Program-made: the position numbers and the translations under genes
Assembly (NCBI GenBank): GCA_947247005.1
Contig: OX365947.1
Coordinates: 39,140,760 to 39,204,759, forward strand
From: Spisula solida
Lineage: Eukaryota; Mollusca; Bivalvia; Venerida; Mactridae
Direction: 5' to 3'
Length of the DNA stretch: 64,000 nucleotides
Part shown: positions 36,477 to 48,800 of the stretch, in pieces
Layout: every line of letters begins with the position of its first letter
Numbering within the stretch: the stretch's first letter is position 1
The notes under the pieces: model-generated
What the model was told of the DNA's origin: nothing
What the model saw: only the letters and a program-made list of their open reading frames with translations
Database searches by the model: none

Positions 36477-36760
36477 AATCTTTAAGATGTCGCGACATGT
36501 TTCTTATTTAGGAGAATGAGAATAAATGTCGAAGAGAAATATTTCTGTCTGTCGGAATTAATTACGGTTATATGGTTGGAATGATTAGTGCACAGGAGGT
36601 AGTATTTTCAAATTAAATATGGGTTTCAAATAGTCAGTGTCATGGACTATTACTTTAATCTTAAGTTTTAGATGTATTTCTATTTTATATGGCTCATTTA
36701 CATATGTTGGGTATTTGTCCTTGGTACCGGAAACCACGTGATTACTTGAAAACTTAAAAT
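36441..36760. repeat. Shared 3' flank of array 1
   Basis: CGTAACAATTTCCT, AATCTTTAAGA, GAAATATTTCTGTCTGT and TTACGGTTATAT occur here and at 53005-53165 in the same order and orientation. It shows that array plus flank were duplicated together. Confidence 0.8.
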
Positions 36761-39700
36761 CCTGGCATGATTGTATGGGCCTTTTCCTTAATACATGTAT
36801 GTGTTTCACATATATATTTTATATCTACACTGTACGCGGTAAAATAATTGAGACACGGAACATTTGTTTGACAATTTATCAGACTCAGTTGAAATACTAA
36901 ATATTCTTTGGAAAGTTGAACTCACAACCTGTTGATTATGTCTACATGTATTTAATTGTTCGCCGGATAATAAATCTCGCCGCATAGATAATTGAAATCA
37001 ATAAATAACTCTTGTTGCCATGGAAACTGATTGGAAAAACTTTTAAAAAATCAACCACTGGCCAGATTTCAAAATAATTTTACAGAAATACCTGTTGGGT
37101 GACGCTCTTACAAAATTGACCTTTTTAACATGATTCATCAACAAACATGGCCGTCTGTGGGTGGGGCTCGTTTACCCCTACATATAAATAGTGAAGTTTT
37201 TATCTGCAGACTGGATTTCAATACAATTTGGTAACATTATTCCTTGAGTGCTCCATTCTATATATAGCTAAATAATTTAAATGCATTCAGAACCATGGCA
37301 ACCGAAATCAAGGTCCTGTTTGAATATGGTTCTTCTAGTTTAATATACAAAGGTGAGCTGTACAGGGTCATCTTGGTCAACTTGTTTATTGGTAAATTGG
37401 TAGAGTTCCTGCCCTTGGTTTATTGACGAATTTCGTCCACTAACTAGCGGGTAGAATTTCATGAAACTTACAATAAATATGAACAATCATGCTGTGATGA
37501 TGCCTGTCAAGTTATTTTTATTGGTCAATTTTCTGTTGAGTTATTGCTCTAGATTTATTGACAATTGTTATCTAATGGATGGAATAGGCTTACATTCCAA
37601 ACTGTGCAATGAAAAACTGATAAATGTAGGCGGGGGATATCAATTCAACGAATTTGCTTGTTAAAAGTACAGTTGCGCCCGAAAGGTTTTGGTTTATCTA
37701 CATTGAGCGGCTTTGAAAACGCAACACTAATGAAAATCAAGATAACTTTTTTTATTTATTTATATTTCTCAAAGTAATTTTGTTTGCGTGTTAGTGGCTA
37801 CCCATGATTTGTAACTCGATGTTCTTTCCATCTAATTCACTTCAATGGTGCATTGAACCATAAAACGGAAAACAACGAAAAATGTACGAGAAATTGATAG
37901 GTTGATGCTAATTCTTTAATGTACGGTCAATTGGAATAGTCAATCCATCGACAAATTAAATCAAAGCAATGAGAGTACTTGTGGGAGGCGATCTGGTTGC
38001 TGCTACTAAAGCTTAAACCGACTTTACACGTTTAATGTTCGTTTTCTTACTGCCGATCTTGTCTTGAATGTCAAAATATGCATATGTGACTATATAGGCG
38101 TGTTGGGTATCTAAATAATTGTTAAAAGGTGCATATTAATTTATATGTAATACGTGTATTAAATGCGTATATCAAAAGTGGCTTTAAAATAATACTACGC
38201 GCCTATTTATCAGATTCTACAGTACCGTCTTGTAATTACTTCCCTCACAGCGGGAGACAGTCTAGAGAAAGCGGCTAGCTAGTACAGCGACACCATATGA
38301 TTGCATAACTGTACTTTACAGACCGTATACGATTCATTGATAAAACCATCACTTGACCGTAGTCTGAAGTTTCTAAAAATAGCTTTACAGCCGGGACATT
38401 TGATGAACACGTCATTTTCGTACTATGAAACAAGTTCGGTATCAGCCGGTGTAGTGGTTTTTTTGGCCAAAATATCGATTTAACGAACAGTTTCACAATA
38501 ATTTTTTATCTTAGAATAAACAAATGTTGCTATTTGGCTTAAATTAGTTAAAAAAATTGGAGAAACATATGTAGCAGTATTGGGAATGTTGACAGTTTCT
38601 GGAACTACTTGAATGCGGATTCACATAGCAGCCTAAAGGCGGTTAATTTTGTATTAAGAAATGGGCAATGGTAGTAATGAGAGGCTTAATCGCCTCCCAA
38701 AAACCACACGATAAGACGGTTTACCATTCCGCAAATAAGTTTAAAACACTTAATAGCAATTTTTCAGGTTTACCGAAATATACGACTAATTTTACAGTCA
38801 AGGGGAAGTAATTCTTGATAGAGATTGAGTGAATGGAATTCAACTTTTCTAAATCTAAATTGAGCTTTATATTTATCTTTGTTTTGCTTTATTTCTGTCG
38901 TCATGCTAAGCACGGTTACTTGTATACGATTTTTATCCGAAAAATAAATACACCTCAGCATTAACAAGCTGAAAAACGCAGAAGTCCGCACGGCATCAAA
39001 TATGCTTTTGTTTGTGTCATCATTGTTTTATTGTGATTGTAAAGGGTCTCATAAGATATTAATCAAATGAAATTGATTGTCATGCCACATATCTTAGCTA
39101 CAAATGTTAAAAATGTCAGCAAAATCAAACACATATTAGCTGAGCTATGGGTAAAAACATACATGCATACATATAAGTGTATATGAAATAACAAAGTAAA
39201 GAAAGTATCGCGAAAAAATGTCAATGCAAAACTCTATATTGTGTTATTTACAGGGTGTGGCCGCCCAAGCATTAGTTGCATTACAAGATATGTACAAGAA
39301 ATACTCTACAATAGTTCATCATAGCAATATGTTATACGTATTTGTATTCGATTGCTTCCCACTTATTTTTTTTATTAATTGTGCATTGTCAGTCCCGCAT
39401 CACGACCAGCACTCAATATAGAAATACGCACGGTCTTAAATATCAGTTATAATTATACTTCAGAGAATGTCATACGTTCTACAGCGGGTGGGTAAACCAA
39501 TTATGATGTATTTTAACCAGTATTTACGAGTTTAGATAAGATTTGCATGTGACATGACGTCATTGTTCAAGTTCAATTAGCGTGTTAACTGATTTCAAGT
39601 ACACTAATTTGGCTTTTTTGGAACCATATACAAACTCCAAGCCTCCTTCACTGGTTACAAAAGTGGCATAACGTTAATGTACGGTATGGACACGCTAATA

Positions 39701-40105
39701 AATCTTATCACAATCATTATATTGTTAGTGTAGTGATTTAGACAGGCTTATTATCTTGTAATGGATTTGAACAAGCCGTAACTAGTAGCATTATAGTGTC
39801 ATAAATTACTACCGCATCCGGCGGCAAGAGCTGTTTAAATATATTGATTTGACGTATTGCTCTATCAATGCTGTAATTTGGTTACTTTATTTATAACTCA
39901 AACAAATTGTATCCATCGGCTTAAAGATTCGTCAGTGGCATTGGACAATTACGTTCGGTGTGTTGTATGACAGGCCTATTTTGAGTTTATGCAATAAGCA
40001 ATATTTATATGATCCGATAAGCACACCTACTAAAACAGTGGGCGAACATGCATTGTTCTCATCTTTGTAAATTTCAGACCCGTTGAATAAGTGATTTGAA
40101 AATAG
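36761..40105. other. Unassigned sequence
   Basis: Mostly without recognisable features. 37014-37352 holds an RFX-like site, a TATA-like box and an ATG with a following splice-donor-like site, listed separately. ORFs at 37461-37664, 38275-38496 and 39218-39421 have no motif; the first lies in a stretch whose GAATTTCATGAAACTTACA wording resembles mollusc dispersed repeats. Confidence 0.35.
37155..37352 (+). promoter_or_regulatory. Promoter-like patch with possible tiny first exon
   Basis: GGGTGGGGCTCG is followed by TATAAATA at 37183-37190. An ATG in a good start context (AACCATGGCA, ATG at 37295) opens 19 codons to AAAG|GTGAGC at 37352, a splice-donor consensus. No following exon was recognised and the surroundings look like a dispersed repeat, so this is a weak candidate. 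Confidence 0.2.
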
Positions 40106-40447
40106 TTGCTAACTCGATACCGATTTATTTCCAACATTGCAATAGATAGAGCTCTATGCCCTATTCGGACCACTGATAAACCAATGTCATCAACATATTT
40201 CGATGGACGAAGCGGGGATGTACGCCAATTGGTAAACGTAGGATTTGGACCCAGCATTTATACTAATTCCCCAGGAAATGACATTTACGCGATGTTAACG
40301 GGCTACTATAAACGTATCATAGATTTGTTCAGCACCGACAGAACAACTTACAACGTGTCATGGATGTATTATAGCCATAGCAAAAACATGGATATAACTC
40401 CCACATGTTACGCACTATTCCCCGACGATTATAACATGTACATGTAG
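40106..40447 (+). CDS. Unrecognised 113-residue ORF, possible terminal exon
   Basis: The translation has the even composition of a soluble protein (about residues 27-95: STYFDGRSGDVRQLVNVGFG ... WMYYSHSKNMDITPTCYALF) and matches no family I know. A pyrimidine-rich CAATAG acceptor-like site precedes it near 40145, so it could be a last exon. Its 3' half lies in duplication block D; the inverted copy at the window end (63921-64000) has a one-base insertion that breaks the frame soon after KRIIELFSTDR. So either this copy is the intact one or both are non-coding. Confidence 0.25.
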   Translation: MLTRYRFISNIAIDRALCPIRTTDKPMSSTYFDGRSGDVRQLVNVGFGPSIYTNSPGNDIYAMLTGYYKRIIDLFSTDRTTYNVSWMYYSHSKNMDITPTCYALFPDDYNMYM

Positions 40448-41430
40448 TTAGTAGTGTGTTTTATAAATACATCATCACGACGTTAATATGTCGTATGTCG
40501 TCGTAACTACGACCTCACCAAAGCTGCCGCGTCCGGACAAGTACATTATCACACCCTCGTTGTGTCTCCCGAGGTATAACTACCATCATGTCCATGCTCG
40601 TCCATATTTTTTCAAGACATAGTGAGAACTGGGCCTAGAGTGACTTTTTATATCTTAGTAAAAATGAAAACAAAAACTAAATCTAACATCGTTTTATTAT
40701 CTCACATTGACATACGTACACAAACGCCGGTAAAGTACACGCATGATTATGTTGTATTAATGGTTTGAAAATTTTACAGGGATTGTAAAAGGGACAATGA
40801 CAACACAGTACAATGACTCGTTATAATTATGTACCATATTATATAGATACAATTCACATTTAAAATATAGGTACTGCTATAGATACCGACACACTAGCAT
40901 TAGACTTACACTGTCCAATTTGCACTAGTTGATACATGTATTGCTGGAACAAGTACCCATTGACATATACAACGATAAAATGTGTTGTAAATATTTGTAC
41001 AGATTCGTTACCAAAGTATTTTGTTCGAATTCCAAACTCTAATGTAGATAACTAACATGCAAACGTCTATAATTTGCGGTCATTACCATGTTTTCAACGG
41101 TTATGTCAATCACCATTATCCATTGTAAAGGATAGCAGATGGTACTGATAGCTGTAACAAGTTGTTATGCAGGTATAATTGATTCTTCAAAAAGATCTGT
41201 AAATGACAGGCAACTATTGAAGCCTAATAGCTTCTGGTCATGGAGGACGTTTGGTGTACAATGAGTTACTTAATGACACAAGAAGTAATTTAATCTCCGA
41301 TTAGTAATGGAATCAACATTCTAAAGAGTTTCACCTAAGTGCTCGGAAAGAAGTAATGCTTAGTGGGATAGGGCAGTGTACGCAGTGTTATTTAATAACA
41401 TTGTCATTCCATTCTAGAATAGTTATGGCA
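40310..41430 (+). repeat. Segmental duplication, block D
   Basis: Its reverse complement aligns with 62700-64000: shared phrases include TGTCCATGCTCGTCCAT, CTAAATCTAACATCGTTTTA, AGTTGATACATGTATTG, ATCTGTAAATGACAGGCAAC, ATAGCTTCTGGTCATGGAGG and CTCCGATTAGTAATGG. The partner reaches the window edge, so the duplication continues beyond it. Block D lacks the 276 bp element found in the partner. Confidence 0.8.
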
Positions 41431-42149
41431 TCAAAGAAGTTGAGTGTTCTGTAGGTCTATAATAACAGCAGCATGGTGACTGGTCACTTTGAACTTACAA
41501 GGAAATATCATTATACTCGGTACTTCACCCATCTCTAGCGCCTTATTAAGACAACAAAGGGCGAACGACATAATAAGAAAGCGAGTGTTTAGACTAATGA
41601 AAAAAAAACATAAAATGATATTCACATTCGCATTAATAACACTCCTTTATAATATATAATCTGTACAGAGCAAATTTATAATACATTGACTACTGTTATT
41701 TATGGATAAAATCTCAAATCCCTGTGCTTAAGTAGAATAATTTCCCTAGTAGTCAGATAGAGGTCATTGGTCAATCTGGCAGAGAATAAATCGAATTACT
41801 ACACTGACTCAGTTTAATACACGTACGAACAAAGAGAGACATTACTTTGATTTTGAATCGTTGTGAATGTGACTCTCCCTGAAATAAAGTAATCATTTCT
41901 TGATTACATGCAGCTCTTTTCTACCCATTCACAGTTATCGTAGTGTGTGATTTTTTCTAGTTCTTATAATTCATTAATTCTAAACTATTTATGTGTCGTA
42001 CTTTTGTTATGTCTCATTCAGAAATATAATGTAACGATAAACTTATAAGAGGTACAAGGTTCGTGCAACCGGTCATATGGAACGTTTGGATGTTCATACT
42101 TGAACCATGTTGTTGATTTCGGTAGAAGTCAGTTAAACCATGTCGTGTT
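41431..42149. repeat. Unassigned sequence containing duplication block E
   Basis: 41730-41925 matches 53505-53670 in direct orientation (GTCAATCTGGCA, ACACGTAC, GTGAATGTGACTCTCCCTGA, TTCTTG). The rest of the stretch was not recognised. Confidence 0.55.
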
Positions 42150-43540
42150 TAAAACGTAACAAAAGTGCCGGGGATGATTAGCTTATTTCAGAAATGTTTT
42201 TAGACGCAAAAGATTTCATTGCTTATTTTCTCTGTCAATTGTTTAACTTTATATAAACCAGAGGTATCTACCCAGAACCTTTGACTCGCGAAATCCTTTT
42301 CCCTGTACCCAAAAAGGGTTAAAGTAATAACGTTGATAATTATCGCGATTTAAAGTTGACAAGCATTTTCTCTAAAATATTTTACTAGTCATGCGTGCTA
42401 GATCATTTTTAGAGGAAAAAAATCAATTATCTAATTTGGTTTTCGTAAAATCAAAAGCACTACATATTACGTTTTTATAATATATCATTAATAAAGTTTT
42501 GTATTCTGAAAATAAAATAAAACTATATTGATCATTTATAGACTTCGAAAAGGCGTTTAATATGGGTGTTAAACAGGGTGAAATCCTTTTCATCCTTATT
42601 AGTTATTAATTTTATAAATGATTTGTCGACTATGTTGCATGATGAAAATGGTGATAATTATGTTTAGTATTGAAAAATTGCAAATATTCATTGTTCTTTT
42701 TGCGGACGATACAGTCTTATTTTCATACTCGGCAAATGGCTTACAACTACTTTTGAACAAACTTGAGGAATATTGCAGAAAATGAAATGTAACAGTTAAT
42801 ACATCAAAAATAGTTGTTATGTTTTTAAAAGAGGTTCACGGTGTGAAAATGTAAATATTTATTATGGTAATGTCAAACTCACTAATGTTAAGAGATTTGT
42901 CTATCTTGGTGTTACTTTATCCGCTAATGGGACGTTTTATTACACTCAAAAACAATTGTCTGAACCGGCATCACGAGCTCTTTTGTCCTTGTATTCTCTA
43001 TTTGATAACGTGTCTCTAACAATTAGTGACAAATTGTAGCTATTTTACTCTATGGTTTTACCCATGCTTCAATATGGTTCTGAAATTGGTTGGTAGTTGA
43101 TGAAATGATTGTACTTATGCTCGCATCTTACGAGATGCGAGTTGGTTAGTTCTATAGTAAACAAATTTAATGAATTAGGGGCTTATCGACTGATTTGATC
43201 ATGGTAACTTGACTTGGCATCTATATAGTTTTTACAATATTAACACCATCAAGTGGTCATTAATTAGTGGATGAATATTGAAATTCTTTGTTTGTACGCC
43301 ACTCTCGATCAGACATTTAAAGTATAAACACGTCTATATTAATGAAAACTGTTTGTTAACAAAATCAGGGAAAACACCAACGTTCAGTAAGTATTATGTT
43401 ATTTATCGCGTTAAATTAAAGGCATCATTCGGGTTTAACTATTTCTGTAAGGAAGTTAAGTTTCAGTTTACTAGTAATTGTCGTGAATGTACAAAGTTAT
43501 TCGCGTTACTTTTACTTAAAAGTGTAGTTGTGTGAGAGAA
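42150..43540 (+). pseudogene. LINE reverse transcriptase relic, plus strand
   Basis: Plus-strand frames show EMFLDAKDFI, RGIYPEPLTREILFPVPKKG, a YRDLKLTSIFSKIF block, FIDFEKAFN (about 42536-42560), GVKQGE (about 42564), FADDTVLFSYSANGLQLLLNKLEEYC (FADD at 42699-42710), FVYLGVTLSANGTF, ASRALLSLYSLFD and LPMLQYGSEI. The order is that of an RT and thumb region of the same general kind as the relic at 6526-8063. It is heavily decayed, with many stops and frameshifts and a missing stretch between the KAFD and GVKQGE boxes. The ORF at 43278-43535 may be its C-terminal remnant. Neither end is defined. Confidence 0.8.
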
Positions 43541-43609
43541 ACGTGGGTGAGTTTATAAGAATTCGATCAATTATTGTTGAGAGCTAAGAATTTGTATTAG
43601 ACCTGCCGT

Positions 43610-44736
43610 CCACTAGGACCCAGAAGGGTTCCCGAAGGCTAAATTTGCCTAATCGGGATGGTTTTGCATGTCTTCGCGACGTTCTGGAACCCTTCCGTGT
43701 CGTTCTTGTACGCTTCTGGAAGCCTGTTCTGGACACTTCGGGACCGAAAATCTTCGGCATCCAAGTTTTAAAATTTAGACGCCGAAGGTCTTGTTCGGGA
43801 GTGCTTCGGGAGTGCTTCGGAGTAATCGGAAACCCATCGGCAACAGTTCGGGGTGTTCGGGAATCCATCGTCATTCACTCGGCACCTTCGGGAAGCTCCC
43901 CGAATATGACGAACGGATGAGTTATAAACACGGAAGATATGCCGATCATGTTAAGAAAGATGCCGAATAGTTGCCGAAGGCGCCGATTATGAACGGAAGG
44001 GATGCCGAGTCGAAGCAGTATTTCCCGAACTATACAAGAGCGACTGCGGAAGCGATGAGGTCAGTTTGCCGATAGTTTTTATCTTGAATATATCGTTTTC
44101 ATCATGGCACTACAAACCAAGGGCAACCCTATAGAAAACGATGACACAACCAGTGTCCTATGATCTTCAGCTATTAAAGAACAACACCGTAAAGAGACTC
44201 CCGGTATATCTACTGAGGACTGTAAGTTGTTTTCATGAGCTTAATATGTCAGTGTTTTTTATACCTGAAACTTAAGTCATTCAACATTTGTGTAGCTGAA
44301 AACATTGTCTTTTAATTTGTATAGCTGAAATTAGCGAGATTAATGGCGCCTTCCATCAATCGTATTCAACTTTCAACTGATAACAAGATAGTAGTTCGGC
44401 ATCGTTTATATACATCGGCAACCTTTCAGCATTCTATCGGCATCGATTCGTAAACACTTCCGCATATTCTACAATGTAACTGCAAACTTTCCGCACGATC
44501 GGGAAACATTCGGGACCAAATCCTGAACTGTCGGCATTCATTCGTGTTGCGATCGGCTTCTTCGGATAGGTTTTGGTGTTCATACTGCAACATTTCGTAT
44601 AACGATCCCCGAATACATCCCGAACGATCCCGACGGCAACGATCCGCACATTTGTATTGATAAATGATCCCGAAAGGTTCCCGAAACAAGCTAACTGTGA
44701 TCGGCTACCCTTCCGCATATCATCGGGGTCTAGTGG
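43610..44736. mobile_element. CCGAA-rich inverted-repeat element, 1.1 kb
   Basis: Ends CCACTAGGACCC (43610) and, in reverse complement from 44736, CCACTAGACCCC bound a segment that is GC-richer than its surroundings at both sides and packed with TTCGGG, CCGAA and CGGCA words, with an AT-rich centre. No target duplication was identified. In the centre an ATG in good context at 44104 (MALQTKGNPIENDD...) meets an in-frame stop after 19 codons, and a donor-like CTGTAAGT lies at 44219. ORFs on both strands at the two ends reflect the repeated words. Confidence 0.5.
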
Positions 44737-45147
44737 CTTGGACTTGGGCGAATCTGCGCTTGTTTAGTTGGGCGTTGTGCTTTGTGTGTTTTTAATGTTT
44801 TCTGTGCTCGGCTGGTTAAGTTGAGTGCTGCCTTCCCTGTCTGACTTAATATACTCTTTTTACATGCATCTTTGTTTAAAGGTTACTGTATAGTTATTGT
44901 TTATACGTATGTTCTCAGTGACTTATTGTGTTTACTTTACTTGACTTTACTGTTGTTTGAAAATTTCGTATTTTTATTTCAGATAACTGCTTAAATCGCG
45001 TGTTATAACGATTGAAAGCTTGATTGTTGATAAATGGCTAGAAATGATGTGTATAAAGCGAGTAAAAACTATCAATCCTGGTTTTGTTGGGTAACTGGCC
45101 TGCGCCTTTAGTTAACCGGGTCCAGTCTGTCGGTGACAGAACACTTA
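44737..45147. other. Unassigned sequence
   Basis: T-rich sequence with nothing recognised. Confidence 0.4.
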
Positions 45148-45892
45148 ATGTGATTCAATTACTGGAAAGGACAGTTAACAAAATTCTCCATCAGTCAGTA
45201 AAGATTATATTACTATTTTGTCAATAATGCATGCGCTCCTACTGATATTTGGAACAGGAGATGCAGCTAATTACTGGTATCATTTCTGCCGATATTCAAT
45301 GAAATTGACCTTGTAGCTATTTGATACTGTATCCTGTTTACCACAAAAAGAGTCCAATAATAATTTTACTGCTATGCAGCACTGAAAAAGAGAGTGCTAA
45401 CTTCATTACTGCACTCGTGTGGATTCTTTGGTACAATACCGGTCACATATGTTTTGAAATATGATTTTATTAAATCTAGGCCACATCATCGACTAAATGA
45501 GATATCCACGAGTTTCAGTTTTCTATATATAACTCATTTTACGTGCACGAATTACATACCAAAGATCACGTTTACATGAACATCGTTGACATTGCTGATG
45601 ACTGTCCGTCTTTCAAAAGCATAACAAGGTGACATTAGTTCATTACAAGATAAATGCGAAATAGACGTCTGCATTTTACAGGTGACACATTGCTATTTCG
45701 AATTGTTTCAAGATACTGTGGTTGTCGCTGCTACTCTGCTTGTTATTACATTTTGAAAACATATCTAGTTGATACAAATCTTCTATCGGCGGATATCTAA
45801 CATCCAAGCTTTTGATGTAATCAAAGTACCATTCTTTGAGGTGGTCGAATTTGAGTTTCTAGCAACGTCCTATCAAGTCGACTGCGTTCATC
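45148..45892 (+). repeat. Segmental duplication, block B (direct copy of C)
   Basis: Aligns in the same orientation with 57303-58042, including TTGTCAATAATGCATGC, CCTACTGATATTTGGAACAG, CAGCTAATTACTGGTATCAT, GAGATATCCACGAGTTTCAG and AAGTCGACTGCGTTCATC. The 21 bp array 2 begins at the exact end of the match. Confidence 0.85.
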
Positions 45893-48800
45893 TTTACTAT
45901 TGTTGATATTACTTCAACTACTGTTGATATTGCTTCTACTTCTGTTGATATTGCTCCTACTACTGTTGATATTGCTTCTACTACTGTTGGTATTACTTCA
46001 ACTACTGTTGATATTACTTCTACTACTGTTGATATTGCTTCTATTACTGTTGATATTGCTTATATTACTGTTGATATTACTTCTACTACTGTTGATATTG
46101 CTTCTACTACTGTTGATATTGCTTCTACAACTGTTGATATTACTTCTACTACTGTTGATATTGCTTCTATTACTGTTTATAGTGCTTCTACTACTGTTGA
46201 TATTGCTTCTACTACTGTTGATATTGCTTCTACTACTGTTGATATTACTTCAACTACTGTTGATAATGCTTCTACTACTGTTGATATTGCTTCTACTACT
46301 GGTGATATTGCTTCTACAACTGTTGATATTACTTCTACTACTGTTGATATTGCTTCTATTACTGTTTATAGTGCTTCGACAACTGTTGATATTACTATAA
46401 CTACTGTTGATATTGCTTCTACTACTGTTGATATTACTTCTACTACTGTTGATATTACTTCAACTACTGTTGATATTGCTTCTACTACTGTTAATATTGC
46501 TTCTATTACTGTTTATAGTGCTTCGACTACTGTTGTTATTGCTTCTACTACTGTTGATATTGCTTCTATTACTGTTTATAGTGCTTCTACTACTGTTGAT
46601 ATTGCTTCTACTGCTGTTGATATTGCTTCTATTACTGTTTATAGTGCTTCTACTACTGTTGATATTACTTCTACTACTGTTGATATTGCTTCTACTACTG
46701 TTGATATTGCTTCTACTACTGTTGATATTGCTTCTACTACTGTTGATATTACTTCTACTACTGTTGATATTACTTCAACTACTATTGATATTGCTTCTAC
46801 TACTGTTGATATTGCTTCTACTACTGTTGATATTGCTTCGACTACTGTTGATATTACTATAACTACTGTTGATATTGCTTCTACTACTGTTGATATTACT
46901 TCTACTACTGTTGATATTACTTCAACTACTGTTGATATTGCTTCTACTACTGTTTATAGTGCTTCGACTACTGTTGGTATTGCTTCTACTACTGTTGATA
47001 TTGCTTCTATTACTGTTTATAGTGCTTCTACTACTGTTGATATTACTTCTACTACTGTTGATATTGCTTCTACTACTGTTGATATTGCTTCTACTACTGT
47101 TGATATTGCTTCTACTACTGTTGATATTACTTCTACTACTGTTGATATTACTTCAACTACTGTTGATATTGCTTCTATTACTGTTTATAGTGCTTTTACT
47201 ACTGTTGATATTGCTTCTACTACTGTTGATATTGCTTCTACTACTGTTGATATTACTTCAACTACTGTTGATATTGCTTCTACTACTGTTGATATTGCTT
47301 CGACTACTGTTGATATTGCTTCCACAACTGTTGATATTACTTCTACTACTGTTGATATTGCTTCTATTACTGTTTATAGTGCTTCGACTACTGTTGATAT
47401 TACTATAACTACTGTTGATATTGCTTCTACCACTGTTGATGTTACTTCTTCTACTGTTGATATTGCTTCTACTACTGTTGATATTGCTTCTACTACTGTT
47501 GATATTGCTTCTGCTACTGTTGATATTACTTCTACTACTGTTGATATTACTTCAACTACTGTTGATATTGCTTCTACTACTGTTGATATTGCTTCTATTA
47601 CTGTTTATAGTGCTTCGAATACTGTTGTTATTGCTTCTACTACTGTTGATATTGCTTCTACTACTGTTGATATTGCTTCTACTACTGTTGTTATTGCTTC
47701 TACTACTGTTGTTATTGCTTCTACTACTGTTGATATTGCTTCTATTACTGTTGATATTGCTTCTACTACTGTTGATATTGCTTCTACTACTGTTGATATT
47801 ACTTCTACTACTGTTGATATTACTTCAACTACTGTTGATATTGCTTCTACTACTGTTTATAGTGCTTCGACTACTGATGTTATTGCTTCTACTACTGTTG
47901 ATATTGCTTCTACTACTGTTGATATTACTTCTACTACTGTTGATATTGCTTCTATTACTGTTTATAGTGCTTCTACTACTGTTGATATTGCTTCTACTAC
48001 TGGTGATATTGCTTCTACAACTGTTGATATTACTTCTACTACTGTTGATATTGCTTCTACAACTGTTGATATTGCTTCTATTACTGTTTATAGTGCTTCG
48101 ACTACTGTTGTTATTGCTTCTACTACTGTTGTTATTGCTTCTACAACTGTTGATATTACTTCTACTACTGTTGATATTGCTTCTACTACTGTTGATATTG
48201 CTTCTACTACTGTTGATATTACTTCTACTACTGTTGATATTACTTCAACTACTGTTGATATTGCTTCTACTACTGTTAATATTGCTTCTATTACTGTTTA
48301 TAGTGCTTCGACTACTGTTGTTATTGCTTCTACTACTGTTGATATTGCTTCTATTACTGTTTATAGTGCTTCTACTACTGTTGATATTGCTTCTACTGCT
48401 GTTGATATTGCTTCTATTACTGTTTATAGTGCTTCTACTACTGTTGATATTACTTCTACTACTGTTGATATTACTTCTACTACTGTTGATATTGCTTCTA
48501 CTACTGTTGATATTGCTTCTACTACTGTTGATATTACTTCTACTACTGTTGATATTACTTCAACTACTGTTGATATTGCTTCTACTACTGTTAATATTGC
48601 TTCTATTACTGTTTATAGTGCTTCGACTACTGTTGTTATTGCTTCTACTACTGTTGATATTGCTTCTATTACTGTTTATAGTGCTTCTACTACTGTTGAT
48701 ATTGCTTCTACTGCTGTTGATATTGCTTCTATTACTGTTTATAGTGCTTCTACTACTGTTGATATTACTTCTACTACTGTTGATATTGCTTCTACTACTG

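Noticed and set aside
37461..37664. Small secreted protein with a hydrophobic N-terminal region
   Set aside because: The start sits in wording typical of a dispersed repeat, and there is no family match or splice context.
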